64,000 nucleotides of DNA from an uncultured Flavobacteriaceae bacterium (GCA_947500445.1 CANMSB010000019.1:25719-89718), one strand, 5' to 3'. Shown: positions 42,253-52,589, counted from the first letter of the stretch. Numbers and translations: made by a program. Notes: generated by a model not told the origin, from the sequence alone.

Positions 42253-44958
42253 ATGGCAGAAAATGCAAAAATAAGGCTTAACAAGGTCCTCAGGGAACTG
42301 AATATTTCGTTGGATCGGGCTGTGGATTACCTTGCCTCCAAAGGTCATACGATCGAGGCCAGGCCGACCACCAAGATATCCGATGAGGTATATCAGGTAC
42401 TCCAAGACGAGTTCCAGACCGACATGAGCAAAAAAGTTGCATCGAAAGAGGTGGGCGAGGAAAAACGTAAGGAGAAGGAGGCCATACGTATTCGATTGGA
42501 GCAAGAGCAAGAGGACAAGCGCATACTGCGTGAAAAGAGAGCTGCCGCTTCCGAGAAGGTCATCAAGGCAAAAGCCGAGCTTGCGGGGCCCAAAACGGTC
42601 GGTAAGATCGATCTTGACAATACCCAAAAGCCAAAAGAGGAAACGGTTGCCGAAACCGAACCTGTGACAGAAGAGGAAACGCCGAAAGCGGAAGTTCCGG
42701 TAACGGAGCAGAAAGAAGCGCCGACCGAGGAGAAAAAACCGGAGGCCGAAGCGGAAGCCAAGACAGAAGCCGAAACCGAGACGGAAACACCTGCGACTAC
42801 AGGGGCTCCCGAAAAGTTGACGACACAATATCAAAAGCTTTCTGGGCCAAAAATAATGGGTGCCAAAATCGATTTGGCAAAGTTCGAGCGTCCCAAAAAG
42901 AAAAAAGAAGACGCCAAATCGGATGGTAAAACCGGTCCGGACAGGAAAAAGAGAAGAAAACGTATCGTTAGCAATACCGGAAGTTCCGGAAACGATAGGG
43001 CCCGTGGAGGTAACCGAAAGGGAGGGCAGCGTTTTGGTGCTCCCAAGGTAGAGCCTACGGAGGAAGACGTACAAAAACAAGTACGCGAAACCTTGGAGAA
43101 ACTCCAAGGGAAATCCAAAAAAGGAAAAGGGGCCAAGTACCGGCGCGATAAGCGGGACCAACACCGTCAGCAGACCGAGAAAGACCTTGAGAAACAAGAA
43201 CTTGAAAACAAAATATTAAAGGTTACCGAGTTCGTTACGGCAAGTGAAGTAGCGACGATGATGAACGTTTCCACAACCGAAATCATATCGGCATGTATGT
43301 CCTTGGGGATGATGGTAACCATGAACCAGCGATTGGACGCGGAGACCCTTTCCATTGTAGCCGACGAATTTGGATACGAAGTGGAATTCGTAACGGCGGA
43401 AATCGATGAGTCTATCGTGGAAGTGGAAGACGCTCCCGAAGATTTGAAGGCAAGAGCGCCCATTGTAACGGTAATGGGACACGTCGATCATGGTAAAACC
43501 TCCTTCTTGGATTATGTAAGGGAGGCAAACGTTATTGCCGGAGAGAGCGGGGGAATTACCCAGCACATCGGCGCGTATGGCGTTACCTTGGATGATGGTC
43601 AGAAGATTACCTTTTTGGATACACCCGGTCACGAAGCGTTTACCGCAATGCGGGCCAGGGGTGCACAGGTGACCGATATTGCGGTCATCGTAATCGCTGC
43701 CGATGACGATATCATGCCACAGACCAAGGAGGCCATCAGCCATGCCCAAGCGGCAGGGGTGCCCATGGTATTTGCGATTAATAAGATCGATAGACCTACG
43801 GCAAACCCGGATAAAATTAAGGAAGGCCTTGCGCAAATGAACCTTTTGGTAGAGGATTGGGGCGGTAAGATACAGTCGCACGATATTTCTGCAAAAACTG
43901 GTGAAGGGATCAAGGAATTGCTCGAGAAGGTGCTTTTGGAGGCGGAATTGTTGGAGTTGAAATCGAATCCGGACAAATTGGCCCTCGGTACCGTTGTAGA
44001 AGCATTTTTAGATAAGGGTAGGGGGTATGTATCCACTATTCTGGTGCAGGGCGGAACCCTTGAAATTGGGGACTACGTACTTGCGGGTACCCATAGTGGA
44101 AAGGTAAAGGCCATGCAGGACGAGCGTGGAAAAGATATCAAAAAAGCAGGTCCGGCCACTCCGGTGTCCATTTTAGGTTTGGACGGCGCGCCACAAGCAG
44201 GCGATAAATTCAACGTATTGGCCGACGAACGCGAAGCGAAACAGATTGCCTCCAAACGGGCGCAGTTGTTCCGGGAACAGTCCGTGCGTACGCAGCGTCA
44301 TATTACGCTTGATGAAATTGGCAGACGTATCGCCCTGGGCGACTTTAAAGAGCTCAATATTATCTTGAAAGGGGATGTGGATGGTTCCGTGGAGGCATTG
44401 ACCGACTCGTTCCAAAAACTTTCTACCGAAGAGATACAAGTGAACATCATCCACAAAGGAGTAGGTGCGATTACCGAATCGGACGTGTTGTTGGCTTCGG
44501 CCTCCGATGCCATCATTATCGGGTTTAACGTACGTCCTATGGGCAATGCCAGGGATATTGCTGATAAAGAGGAAATCGATATCCGTATGTACTCGATCAT
44601 CTATGATGCGATCAATGACCTGAAAGATGCAATGGAAGGAATGCTCTCCCCAGAGATCAAGGAAGAGATTACCGGAAATGCCGAAATCAGGGAAACGTTC
44701 AAGATATCGAAGATCGGTACCATTGCGGGATGTATGGTCACCAGTGGTAAAATATTCCGGAACTCCAGCATTCGCTTGATTCGCGATGGCGTAGTGGTCT
44801 ATACGGGAACATTGACCTCCCTGAAGCGATTTAAGGACGATGTGAAGGAAGTTTCGAAAGGATATGACTGTGGGCTGCAGATCAAGAACTACAACGACAT
44901 ACACGAGGGGGATATCGTAGAGGCCTTCCAGGAAGTCGCTGTGAAGAAGACCTTGTAA
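42253..44958 (+). CDS. infB: Translation initiation factor IF-2
   Basis: This GTPase delivers initiator tRNA to the ribosome. It has 901 aa. The N-terminal IF2_N helix domain ([20 protein letters not shown]) is followed by a long Glu/Lys/Pro-rich linker (about 65-270), a second IF2_N domain near 325, the GTPase domain with G1 [12 protein letters not shown] near 410, DTPGHEAF and NKID motifs, and the conserved C-terminal domains. The large repetitive minus-strand frames over the linker are shadows of its biased codons. It ends the operon; a bidirectional terminator lies 50 bp downstream. Confidence 0.98.
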   Translation: MAENAKIRLNKVLRELNISLDRAVDYLASKGHTIEARPTTKISDEVYQVLQDEFQTDMSKKVASKEVGEEKRKEKEAIRIRLEQEQEDKRILREKRAAASEKVIKAKAELAGPKTVGKIDLDNTQKPKEETVAETEPVTEEETPKAEVPVTEQKEAPTEEKKPEAEAEAKTEAETETETPATTGAPEKLTTQYQKLSGPKIMGAKIDLAKFERPKKKKEDAKSDGKTGPDRKKRRKRIVSNTGSSGNDRARGGNRKGGQRFGAPKVEPTEEDVQKQVRETLEKLQGKSKKGKGAKYRRDKRDQHRQQTEKDLEKQELENKILKVTEFVTASEVATMMNVSTTEIISACMSLGMMVTMNQRLDAETLSIVADEFGYEVEFVTAEIDESIVEVEDAPEDLKARAPIVTVMGHVDHGKTSFLDYVREANVIAGESGGITQHIGAYGVTLDDGQKITFLDTPGHEAFTAMRARGAQVTDIAVIVIAADDDIMPQTKEAISHAQAAGVPMVFAINKIDRPTANPDKIKEGLAQMNLLVEDWGGKIQSHDISAKTGEGIKELLEKVLLEAELLELKSNPDKLALGTVVEAFLDKGRGYVSTILVQGGTLEIGDYVLAGTHSGKVKAMQDERGKDIKKAGPATPVSILGLDGAPQAGDKFNVLADEREAKQIASKRAQLFREQSVRTQRHITLDEIGRRIALGDFKELNIILKGDVDGSVEALTDSFQKLSTEEIQVNIIHKGVGAITESDVLLASASDAIIIGFNVRPMGNARDIADKEEIDIRMYSIIYDAINDLKDAMEGMLSPEIKEEITGNAEIRETFKISKIGTIAGCMVTSGKIFRNSSIRLIRDGVVVYTGTLTSLKRFKDDVKEVSKGYDCGLQIKNYNDIHEGDIVEAFQEVAVKKTL

Positions 44959-45008
44959 GTTTTACGGATAACATCGCTTTTAAAAGCGGATGGAAGAACA
45001 GAAGTAAT

Positions 45009-45040
45009 AAAAAAATCGACCTTAACGGGTCGATTTTTTT
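45009..45040. terminator. Bidirectional terminator between infB and the SPOR gene
   Basis: Arms AAAAAAATCGACC and GGTCGATTTTTTT (at least 12 bp) with a 6-nt TTAACG loop, with T-runs on both strands. The stop codon of the SPOR gene (45022-45024 on the minus strand) is inside the loop, so the stem encodes its last residues. Confidence 0.88.
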
Positions 45041-45393
45041 GGTTTCAATAACATGGCGTCCGGATACTTTTGGCGCACTTCCTTAAACTTTCGTTCCGCT
45101 TCCAAACGTGTTTTGAACCGTCCCAGCCGCACCCTGTAGGTGGGGGAGTCAAAATCGATTTTGGAGGGCATAAGGGGGAAGTCCGTCTCCACTTTTGTTT
45201 TAAGTCGACTTGCCTTGGCGTACGAGCCAAATCCCACCTGTATTCGATAATACTCCGCGTTCGAATTAAAGGATTTGTATACTTTGAGCAACGCTTCTAT
45301 CTTTTGGTCCTGTTGAATGTTTACCTCGCCCTTCTGTGCGGACAAGGTGAGTGTGGCAAATGCTGCAATGCTAAGGGATATCAGGCTTTTCAT
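45022..45393 (-). CDS. SPOR-domain protein, exported
   Basis: A 123-residue exported protein with a signal peptide (MKSLISLSIAAFATLTLSAQ) and a C-terminal SPOR domain (YYRIQVGFGSYAKASRLKTK to VRQKYPDAMLLKP). SPOR domains bind denuded peptidoglycan at division sites. The ATG at 45393 is chosen because the 19 extra upstream codons would lie before the signal and overlap the promoter. Its last codons form the stem of the shared terminator. Function beyond peptidoglycan binding is unknown. Confidence 0.9.
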   Translation of the reverse strand: MKSLISLSIAAFATLTLSAQKGEVNIQQDQKIEALLKVYKSFNSNAEYYRIQVGFGSYAKASRLKTKVETDFPLMPSKIDFDSPTYRVRLGRFKTRLEAERKFKEVRQKYPDAMLLKPKKSTR

Positions 45394-45426
45394 GGGATTG
45401 CTATGAAGATGTAAAACTAGTGGTGA

Positions 45427-45434
45427 CAAAAGTA
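45427..45434 (-). promoter_or_regulatory. -7 promoter element of the SPOR gene
   Basis: TACTTTTG on the minus strand matches TAnnTTTG; TTTTTG lies 23 bp further upstream, at the outer limit of the usual spacing. Predicted leader about 30 nt. Confidence 0.6.
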
Positions 45435-45533
45435 GATTTTTAAAGATCAAACAGAAACAAAAATACTTATTTAGAACAGTTATAAATTACTTATTATAGA
45501 ACCGTTAACATTTTTCAAATAAAGTCTATGTCG

Positions 45534-45541
45534 TATTTTTG
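45534..45541 (+). promoter_or_regulatory. -7 promoter element of the act-cox operon
   Basis: TATTTTTG matches TAnnTTTG and predicts a leader of about 75 nt before actA. No clear -33 box was found. It is the only exact -7 match I saw upstream of the eight-gene respiratory operon. Confidence 0.6.
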
Positions 45542-45622
45542 CAAGCAATTTGGGTGTTGATAAAACCAAGTTACACGAACAACGTAATTACTGGGAAAAT
45601 CGTGCCAAAAGTAGGTTGAAAT

Positions 45623-47050
45623 ATGCAATTTATGAGAAAGGTTCAGTACCTCCACCAAGTAGTAAGGCCATTCGGTCTTAGTGTCATCGTTTCTTTGTTT
45701 TTCTCTTTGGCCGTTAACGGTCAGGAAGCGGTTGAAGAGACCGCGGAGGCAGTTGTAGAAGAAGCTGCAGCGGCGCCCGAAGCGGATGCCGGTGGTGGCG
45801 ATGCCGCAAAAGGCAAAACGTTGTTTAATCAAAATTGTGCCGCCTGTCACGCACTGAACCGGAAAATGACCGGTCCCGCCTTGGCGAACGTGGAGGCGCG
45901 ATTGGCCGAAAACGAAGGTTTGGATCGGGAGTGGTTGTATGCGTGGATCAAGAACAGTCCGGGCATGATCAAGTCCGGTGACGCATATGCCGTAAGAATC
46001 TACAACGAATATAACCAAGCGGCAATGACCGCTTTTCCAACACTTTCCAACGCCGATATCGATAATATTTTGGCATATACCGCCGAGGGGGATAAAAAAC
46101 CAGTCGACCCTTGTATTGCTAATCCGGGAGGTCCTGGTTGTGGCGGAAACGGGGGCGGAGGAAGTTCCGAAGACGTTTCCGGTGTATCTAACAATCTCAT
46201 ACTAGGCGCGCTTGCGTTAGTGTTCGCCATGTTGATCGTAATGTTGTACTCCGTCAACAAAACCCTGCGAAGGGTGATGGAGGCCAATGGTGTAGCGGTT
46301 GCCAAAGAGGAGACCAAGAAGCGTACGCCTATTTGGAAGGCCTTTGCACAAAATCAGTTTTTGGTTTTGGTGTCGGTCATTTTCCTATTACTGGGCAGTG
46401 CCTATTTTGCTTATGGATGGATGATGCAGGTCGGTGTCGATCAGGGGTATGCCCCCATTCAACCCATACATTATTCCCATAAAATACATGCGGGTACCAA
46501 TAAGATAGAGTGTAAATACTGTCACTCTTCCGCCCGGGTATCCAAACATTCCGGAATACCTTCCTTGAACGTGTGTATGAACTGCCATAAATCCATATAC
46601 GAATACAAGGGTACCGCCGAAGGCCCGAGCCAGGAGGATTTGGCCAACGGGTATACCAATGAGTTTTACACCGGCGAAATCAAGAAATTGTACAAGGCAG
46701 TGGGTTGGGACGAGGAAAACCAAAAATATACCGGGAAGAGCCAACCGGTAGAGTGGGTACGTATCCATAACCTTCCCGACTTTGCCTATTTTAATCACTC
46801 GCAGCACGTTTCCGTTGCCGGTATCCAATGTCAGACCTGTCATGGCCCCGTGGAGGAAATGGAGATTATGTACCAATATTCCCCTTTGACCATGGGATGG
46901 TGTATCAATTGCCACCGCGAGACCAACGTGAAGGTCGAGGGCAATGAATATTACACAAAAATACATGCGGAACTTTCCAAAAAATATGGTGTGGAGAATT
47001 TGACGGCGGCCCAAATGGGTGGTCTGGAATGTGGAAAGTGTCACTATTAA
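45623..47050 (+). CDS. actA: Alternative complex III subunit ActA, multiheme cytochrome c with extra N-terminal heme domain
   Basis: This is the heme-c subunit of alternative complex III, which takes electrons from quinol oxidation and passes them to cytochrome oxidase. It has 475 aa. A signal-anchor or signal peptide (about 10-33) is followed by an acidic Ala/Glu-rich linker and a monoheme cytochrome domain (CAACH at 72-76). After a Gly-rich linker there are two membrane helices (near 190-210 and 240-265), then the pentaheme ActA domain with CKYCH, CMNCH, CQTCH, CINCH and CGKCH. Six CXXCH sites in one chain is more than the five of the basic ActA. The start could also be the ATG at 45632. 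First gene of the operon. Confidence 0.95.
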   Translation: MQFMRKVQYLHQVVRPFGLSVIVSLFFSLAVNGQEAVEETAEAVVEEAAAAPEADAGGGDAAKGKTLFNQNCAACHALNRKMTGPALANVEARLAENEGLDREWLYAWIKNSPGMIKSGDAYAVRIYNEYNQAAMTAFPTLSNADIDNILAYTAEGDKKPVDPCIANPGGPGCGGNGGGGSSEDVSGVSNNLILGALALVFAMLIVMLYSVNKTLRRVMEANGVAVAKEETKKRTPIWKAFAQNQFLVLVSVIFLLLGSAYFAYGWMMQVGVDQGYAPIQPIHYSHKIHAGTNKIECKYCHSSARVSKHSGIPSLNVCMNCHKSIYEYKGTAEGPSQEDLANGYTNEFYTGEIKKLYKAVGWDEENQKYTGKSQPVEWVRIHNLPDFAYFNHSQHVSVAGIQCQTCHGPVEEMEIMYQYSPLTMGWCINCHRETNVKVEGNEYYTKIHAELSKKYGVENLTAAQMGGLECGKCHY

Positions 47051-47083
47051 TCAGAACAAGTAGCTAAATACAGAACTAAACGT

Positions 47084-50000
47084 ATGGCATCAAACAAAGT
47101 ATATTGGAAAAACGAAGCGGAGCTCGATCCGAACGATTCCATTGTTGAGACGCTAAAGCAGAACGAATTTGTGGAGGAGATTCCCGTGGATGAATTCTTG
47201 GGTGATAAAGAAAATTTATCGGCTACGAATACCAATCGGAGGGATTTTTTGAAGTATGTGGGCTTTAGTACCGCGGCGGCTACGCTTGCGGCCTGTGAGG
47301 GACCTGTGGTAAAGTCCATTCCCTACGTGGTGCAACCGGACCGTATCGTTCCCGGTGTTGCGGATTATTACGCCACAACGATCGCCAATGGTTTCGACTT
47401 TGCCAGTATTCTGATAAAGACCAGGGAAGGTCGACCCATTAAAGTAGAGAACAATACCGATGCCAAGATCGGCGGAGGTGCCAATGCGCGTGTTCAGGCG
47501 TCCGTGCTCGGTTTATACGATAGTACGCGATTGCAAGGGCCGTTGGCCAATGGTGAGCCAGTGGAATGGGATGTGTTGGATGCTTCCGTACGTTCCAAGC
47601 TAGGGTCGTTGCAGGGCGGTGGAAAACAGATCGTGTTGTTGACGCAGACCTATGCCAGTCCTTCCACGGAACGTTTGGTCGCCGAGTTTCGTGCCAAATA
47701 TGGAAATGTAAGGCATGTGGTGTACGATGCAATATCCGAGGATGCGGCACTTACCGCATTTGAATCACGATATGGGGAACGCGCTTTGGCCGATTATGAT
47801 TTTGAAAAAGCGGAATTGATCGTTTCTTTTAGTGCCGACTTTCTCAGTGATTGGCAAGGTGGCGGTTATGATAGTAGCTATGCCAAGGGTAGGGTTCCAA
47901 AAAACGGAAAAATGTCGCGCCACGTGCAGTTCGAGGCGAATATGTCGTTGACCGGTGCCAATGCCGATAAGCGTGTGCCATTGTCCCCATCCATGCAGAA
48001 AATCGCTCTGGCAAAATTGTATGCCAAGCTGAACGGAACAAATGTAGGGGGCGAATTGAGTGCCGATGTGGAAAAAGCGTTGGACTCCGTAGTCGCCCAA
48101 ATACGAAAAAATAAAAGCGGCGCCGTTGTCGTCAGTGGTATTGACGATGATAATGTGCAAGCCGTGGTTTTGGCCATTAACGAAATGTTGGGCAGTAAGG
48201 CATTTGATGCCGTCGCACCACGTTATGTGCGCCAGGGAAATGCCAAGCAGGTAAATACGCTTGTCGCCGATATGAGGGCAGGCAAAGTAGGAGCTTTGAT
48301 CATGGACGGGGTCAATCCGATGTTTACCCTTCCGAACAGTGCCGATTTTGCGGAGGGCATTAAAAATGTTGGGCTATCCGTACTGTGTACGACCAATTAT
48401 AACGAAACGGCCGAAGTAGTGCAATATGCCGCCGCTGGAAACCATTTCTTGGAATCATGGGGCGATGTCCAGATAAAAAAAGGACATTATAGCTTAGTGC
48501 AGCCTACCATTCGGGAGCTTTTCGATACCCGTCAATTTCAAGGTTGCCTATTAAAATGGATGGGTAGCGAAGCTACTTATTACGACTACGTAAAACAGAC
48601 CTGGACGACCTTTTTACTGAACGGTACCGATTGGAACGTGGCGTTGCACGATGGTGTATTCGTTCCTGGGGAACAGGTGGATATAGTAGCGCAGGACAAT
48701 GTGATCGTTCCCATTGAGGAAACGGAGATCGATGCTGCGGAAGTGTCCGATATCGAAGCGGAACCGGTGGTCGAAGAGGTTGTTGCGGCTCCTAGGATAA
48801 GTGCCGATAGTGCCGCAAGGGCATTGGCGAACACCAGTCCGGCGGATATGGAGCTTACTTTGTATTCCAAGGTGGGCATGGGAGATGGCCAACAGGCCGG
48901 TAATCCCTGGTTGCAAGAATTCCCGGATCCTATTACAAGGGTTTCTTGGGACAACTATATTACCGTTTCAAAAGCGGATGCCGTTGCAAAAGGTTTTGAG
49001 AACGAGAATGTGGCCAACGGCGGTTTGGACGGTAGTTATGCCAACGTTACCGTTAATGGTGTTACCGTCAACAATGTGCCGGTAATCATACAGCCGGGTC
49101 AGGCAAAGGGAACCGTGGGGCTCTCCTTGGGATATGGCCGAAAAACAGGAATGAAAACGGAAATGCAGACCGGTGTGAATGCATACCCCTTGTATCAGGA
49201 TTTCAAATCCGTTCAATCGGTAAGTATCGAAAAGGCTGCGGGAATGCATGAGTTTGCATGCATCCAATTGCATAAAACGCTTATGGGGCGTGGTGATATC
49301 ATCAAGGAAACGACCTTGGAGATATTCAATACCAAAGACCATGCAGAGTGGAACGTTCAGCCAGTGGTTTCACTGGATCATCAAGAAGTGCCCGCTACGT
49401 CGGTAGATCTTTGGGACAGCTTCGACCGTTCCATAGGGCATCATTTTAACATGTCCATCGATTTAAATGCCTGTACGGGTTGTGGGGCATGCGTCATTGC
49501 CTGTCATGCGGAAAACAACGTACCTGTTGTCGGAAAGGCGGAAGTCCGTAAGTCACGGGATATGCACTGGTTGCGTATCGATAGGTATTACTCGTCCGAG
49601 GAAAGTTTTGAGGCGGATAATATCAAAAAGGACGAGTTTAGCGGTCTTTCCGGGGACAACGGCTCCCTTGGTGGTTTTGGAGAGTTGGAGAATCCTTCCG
49701 CGAATCCTCAAGTGGCCTTTCAGCCGGTCATGTGTCAGCACTGTAACCACGCACCTTGCGAAACCGTATGTCCCGTAGCGGCAACATCGCATAGCCGACA
49801 GGGACAGAACCATATGGCGTACAACCGTTGTGTCGGTACCCGATACTGCGCGAACAACTGCCCTTACAAAGTGCGACGTTTTAACTGGTTCCTTTACAAC
49901 AACAATGAGGAGTTCGATTATCATATGAACAACGACCTTGGAAAGATGGTCGTCAATCCCGATGTTAACGTACGTTCCAGAGGGGTCATCGAAAAATGTT

Positions 50001-50257
50001 CGATGTGTATCCAAAAAACACAGAAAACCATTTTGGATGCCAAAAGGGACGGTCGTGTTATTAAAGACGGGGAGTTCCAAACAGCCTGTTCATCGGCCTG
50101 TAGTGCCGGAGCGATCGTCTTTGGTGATGTGAACGATAAGGAAAGCAAGGTGTCCGAACTGGCCCAAAGCGACCGGATGTACCATTTGTTGGAGCATGTC
50201 GGTACGCAGCCGAACGTGTTCTACCATGTAAAGGTGAGGAATACCAACGAAGCTTAA
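47084..50257 (+). CDS. actB: Alternative complex III subunit ActB (molybdopterin-oxidoreductase-like, iron-sulfur)
   Basis: A large periplasmic subunit of 1057 aa. Near the N-terminus is a Tat-like motif NRRDFLKYVGFSTAAATLAAC, which may be both Tat signal and lipid-anchor site. Residues ~65-800 correspond to a molybdopterin-oxidoreductase fold, which in this complex carries no molybdenum cofactor. The C-terminal part has four ferredoxin-type cysteine clusters: CTGCGACVIAC, CQHCNHAPCETVC, CVGTRYCANNC and CSMC...CSSAC, enough for four Fe-S centres. A Glu/Ala-rich insert near 545-575 interrupts the fold. The gap to actA is 33 bp. Confidence 0.96.
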   Translation: MASNKVYWKNEAELDPNDSIVETLKQNEFVEEIPVDEFLGDKENLSATNTNRRDFLKYVGFSTAAATLAACEGPVVKSIPYVVQPDRIVPGVADYYATTIANGFDFASILIKTREGRPIKVENNTDAKIGGGANARVQASVLGLYDSTRLQGPLANGEPVEWDVLDASVRSKLGSLQGGGKQIVLLTQTYASPSTERLVAEFRAKYGNVRHVVYDAISEDAALTAFESRYGERALADYDFEKAELIVSFSADFLSDWQGGGYDSSYAKGRVPKNGKMSRHVQFEANMSLTGANADKRVPLSPSMQKIALAKLYAKLNGTNVGGELSADVEKALDSVVAQIRKNKSGAVVVSGIDDDNVQAVVLAINEMLGSKAFDAVAPRYVRQGNAKQVNTLVADMRAGKVGALIMDGVNPMFTLPNSADFAEGIKNVGLSVLCTTNYNETAEVVQYAAAGNHFLESWGDVQIKKGHYSLVQPTIRELFDTRQFQGCLLKWMGSEATYYDYVKQTWTTFLLNGTDWNVALHDGVFVPGEQVDIVAQDNVIVPIEETEIDAAEVSDIEAEPVVEEVVAAPRISADSAARALANTSPADMELTLYSKVGMGDGQQAGNPWLQEFPDPITRVSWDNYITVSKADAVAKGFENENVANGGLDGSYANVTVNGVTVNNVPVIIQPGQAKGTVGLSLGYGRKTGMKTEMQTGVNAYPLYQDFKSVQSVSIEKAAGMHEFACIQLHKTLMGRGDIIKETTLEIFNTKDHAEWNVQPVVSLDHQEVPATSVDLWDSFDRSIGHHFNMSIDLNACTGCGACVIACHAENNVPVVGKAEVRKSRDMHWLRIDRYYSSEESFEADNIKKDEFSGLSGDNGSLGGFGELENPSANPQVAFQPVMCQHCNHAPCETVCPVAATSHSRQGQNHMAYNRCVGTRYCANNCPYKVRRFNWFLYNNNEEFDYHMNNDLGKMVVNPDVNVRSRGVIEKCSMCIQKTQKTILDAKRDGRVIKDGEFQTACSSACSAGAIVFGDVNDKESKVSELAQSDRMYHLLEHVGTQPNVFYHVKVRNTNEA

Positions 50258-50305
50258 AAGACAACCAATACAATAAAGTAAGTAACGTAATTATAATATA
50301 CATCT

Positions 50306-52051
50306 ATGGCGTCGCATTACGAAGCACCTATTAGAAGACCCTTAGTAGTCGGAGACAAAGGCTATCACGACGTAACGGTCGATATTGCCGCTCCGGTAGA
50401 AGGGAAGGCCAATAAGCACTGGTGGATAGTTTTTTCCATTGCCTTGGTGGCATTTCTTTGGGGTGTAGGCTGTATTATCTATACCATTTCAACGGGTATC
50501 GGTACTTGGGGACTGAATAAAACGGTCAACTGGGCTTGGGATATTACCAACTTTGTATGGTGGGTAGGAATCGGGCACGCCGGTACGTTGATATCCGCGG
50601 TACTATTATTGTTCCGTCAGAAATGGAGAATGGCCATCAACAGATCGGCCGAAGCCATGACCATATTTTCGGTCGTACAGGCGGGATTGTTCCCGATCAT
50701 CCACATGGGGCGGCCATGGCTGGCATACTGGGTATTGCCGATTCCCAATCAATTTGGGTCGCTATGGGTAAACTTTAATTCTCCCTTGTTATGGGACGTA
50801 TTTGCGATATCGACCTATCTATCGGTATCCTTGGTGTTTTGGTGGACCGGTCTGCTCCCCGATTTTGCAATGATCCGGGATCGTGCGGTACTGCCTTTTC
50901 AGAAAAAAATCTACAGTCTGTTGAGCTTTGGATGGAGTGGTCGGGCCAAAGATTGGCAACGTTTTGAGGAAGTGTCCTTGGTATTGGCCGGTTTGGCGAC
51001 ACCCTTGGTACTTTCGGTACATACCATCGTATCTTTTGACTTTGCTACCTCGGTAATACCGGGTTGGCATACCACCATTTTCCCACCGTACTTTGTTGCG
51101 GGTGCAATTTTCTCCGGATTTGCCATGGTGAACACGCTTTTGATCATCATGCGTAAAGTGTGTAGCTTGGAGGCCTATATTACGGTACAACATATAGAGT
51201 TGATGAATATCGTAATCATGATTACTGGATCTATAGTCGGTTGTGCCTACATTACGGAATTGTTCGTGGCCTGGTACTCCGGTGTCGAATACGAACAGTA
51301 TGCGTTTCTTAACCGGGCTACCGGGCCCTACTGGTGGGCGTATTGGGCGATGATGACCTGTAACGTATTCTCGCCACAGTTCATGTGGTTCAAAAAATTG
51401 CGTACGAGCATTATGTTCTCCTTCTTTATTTCTATTGTGGTGAACATTGGAATGTGGTTCGAACGTTTTGTGATCATCGTTACCTCATTGCACCGCGATT
51501 ACTTGCCGTCTTCCTGGACGATGTTCTCGCCGACATTCGTGGATATTGGTATTTTCATCGGTACCATTGGTTTCTTTTTCGTATTGTTCCTCTTATATTC
51601 CAGAACGTTCCCTGTAATCGCTCAGGCGGAGGTGAAATCGATATTGAAATCATCCGGTGAACGCTACAAAAAGTTAAGGGATGCCGGGAAACCCTTATAT
51701 ACCATAGAAAAACAAAAACCGATCGCCAAAGAGGATTTGATTACCGATGATGTACTGATGGGAGAGGTCGTGCCTACCGTAGGGGATAAGGTAGGGGTAA
51801 ACGAACTTCTGGGAACGCTCGGTACTTTTGATGCGACCAAAGAGACGCCTGACGACCTGAAAAAAATCAAAGGGGTAGGTCCAAAGATGGAAGAGACCCT
51901 GAACGAAATTGGGATATACACCTATGTGCAAGTAGGCCGAATGACCTCAAAGGAGTACGACTTATTGGACTCCTTGACCGGAGCTTTTCCCGGTCGCGCA
52001 CAAAGGGACGATTGGGCCGGTCAGGCGAAACTATTAAATGCTAAAAAATAA
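50306..52051 (+). CDS. actC: Alternative complex III subunit ActC (NrfD-type) with helix-hairpin-helix tail
   Basis: This is the quinol-binding NrfD/PsrC-like membrane subunit of the complex. About ten membrane helices fill residues 45-445. The chain then continues for a cytoplasmic extension to 581 aa. From about 514 it contains TPDDLKKIKGVGPKMEETL and ends in DDWAGQAKLL, a small domain that closely parallels the tail of ribosomal protein S2 in this window (DDLTKVEGVGPK ... SWAKQSK). Such a tail is not part of the core ActC. The next gene, actD, begins 2 bp after the stop, so the tail is in frame and not an assembly artefact. Confidence 0.95.
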   Translation: MASHYEAPIRRPLVVGDKGYHDVTVDIAAPVEGKANKHWWIVFSIALVAFLWGVGCIIYTISTGIGTWGLNKTVNWAWDITNFVWWVGIGHAGTLISAVLLLFRQKWRMAINRSAEAMTIFSVVQAGLFPIIHMGRPWLAYWVLPIPNQFGSLWVNFNSPLLWDVFAISTYLSVSLVFWWTGLLPDFAMIRDRAVLPFQKKIYSLLSFGWSGRAKDWQRFEEVSLVLAGLATPLVLSVHTIVSFDFATSVIPGWHTTIFPPYFVAGAIFSGFAMVNTLLIIMRKVCSLEAYITVQHIELMNIVIMITGSIVGCAYITELFVAWYSGVEYEQYAFLNRATGPYWWAYWAMMTCNVFSPQFMWFKKLRTSIMFSFFISIVVNIGMWFERFVIIVTSLHRDYLPSSWTMFSPTFVDIGIFIGTIGFFFVLFLLYSRTFPVIAQAEVKSILKSSGERYKKLRDAGKPLYTIEKQKPIAKEDLITDDVLMGEVVPTVGDKVGVNELLGTLGTFDATKETPDDLKKIKGVGPKMEETLNEIGIYTYVQVGRMTSKEYDLLDSLTGAFPGRAQRDDWAGQAKLLNAKK

Positions 52052-52053
52052 GG

Positions 52054-52587
52054 ATGTCAGCGAATAAAGTAATACACGCTTATTATACCGACGATGATGT
52101 ATTGATGTTGGCCGTTAAAAAGGTCAAGGCGGCAAAACATCATATTGAAGAGGTATACTGTCCATTTCCGGTCCACGGACTCGACAAGGCTATGGGATTG
52201 GCCCCAACGCGGATAGCCATTACCGCTTTTCTATATGGTTGTGTTGGGTTAACGGTGGCCATCGTAATGATGAATTACATTATGATCGAAGATTGGCCTC
52301 AGGATATCGGTGGAAAACCAAGTTTCAGTTATTTGGAGAACATGCCCGCCTTTGTACCGATCATGTTCGAGCTTACGGTGTTTTTTGCAGCGCACTTAAT
52401 GGTAATTACTTTTTACCTTCGAAGTAGGTTATGGCCGTTTAAGGAAGCGGAAAACCCGGATGTTAGAACTACGGACGATCATTTTGTGATGGAAATCGAA
52501 GTTCATGGTAATGAGCAAGAGCTACAGGATTTGTTGGCCGACACCGGAGCGGTAGAAATCAATATATCAGAAAAAAACAGTCATTGA
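52054..52587 (+). CDS. actD: Alternative complex III subunit ActD (DUF3341)
   Basis: A 177-residue membrane subunit with two helices (about 52-75 and 108-130) between a soluble N-terminal domain starting HAYYTDDDVLMLAVKKVK and a soluble C-terminal region. It belongs to DUF3341, always found with ActC. It starts 2 bp after actC and its TGA lies 2 bp before the actE ATG, so translation is tightly coupled. Confidence 0.94.
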   Translation: MSANKVIHAYYTDDDVLMLAVKKVKAAKHHIEEVYCPFPVHGLDKAMGLAPTRIAITAFLYGCVGLTVAIVMMNYIMIEDWPQDIGGKPSFSYLENMPAFVPIMFELTVFFAAHLMVITFYLRSRLWPFKEAENPDVRTTDDHFVMEIEVHGNEQELQDLLADTGAVEINISEKNSH

Positions 52588-52589
52588 TT

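Noticed and set aside
42244..43197. A 317-codon minus-strand frame, Leu/Phe/Gly/Arg-rich, opposite infB
   Set aside because: It mirrors the Glu/Lys/Pro-rich linker of IF-2; the composition is a by-product of biased codons on the coding strand, with no start context or family features.
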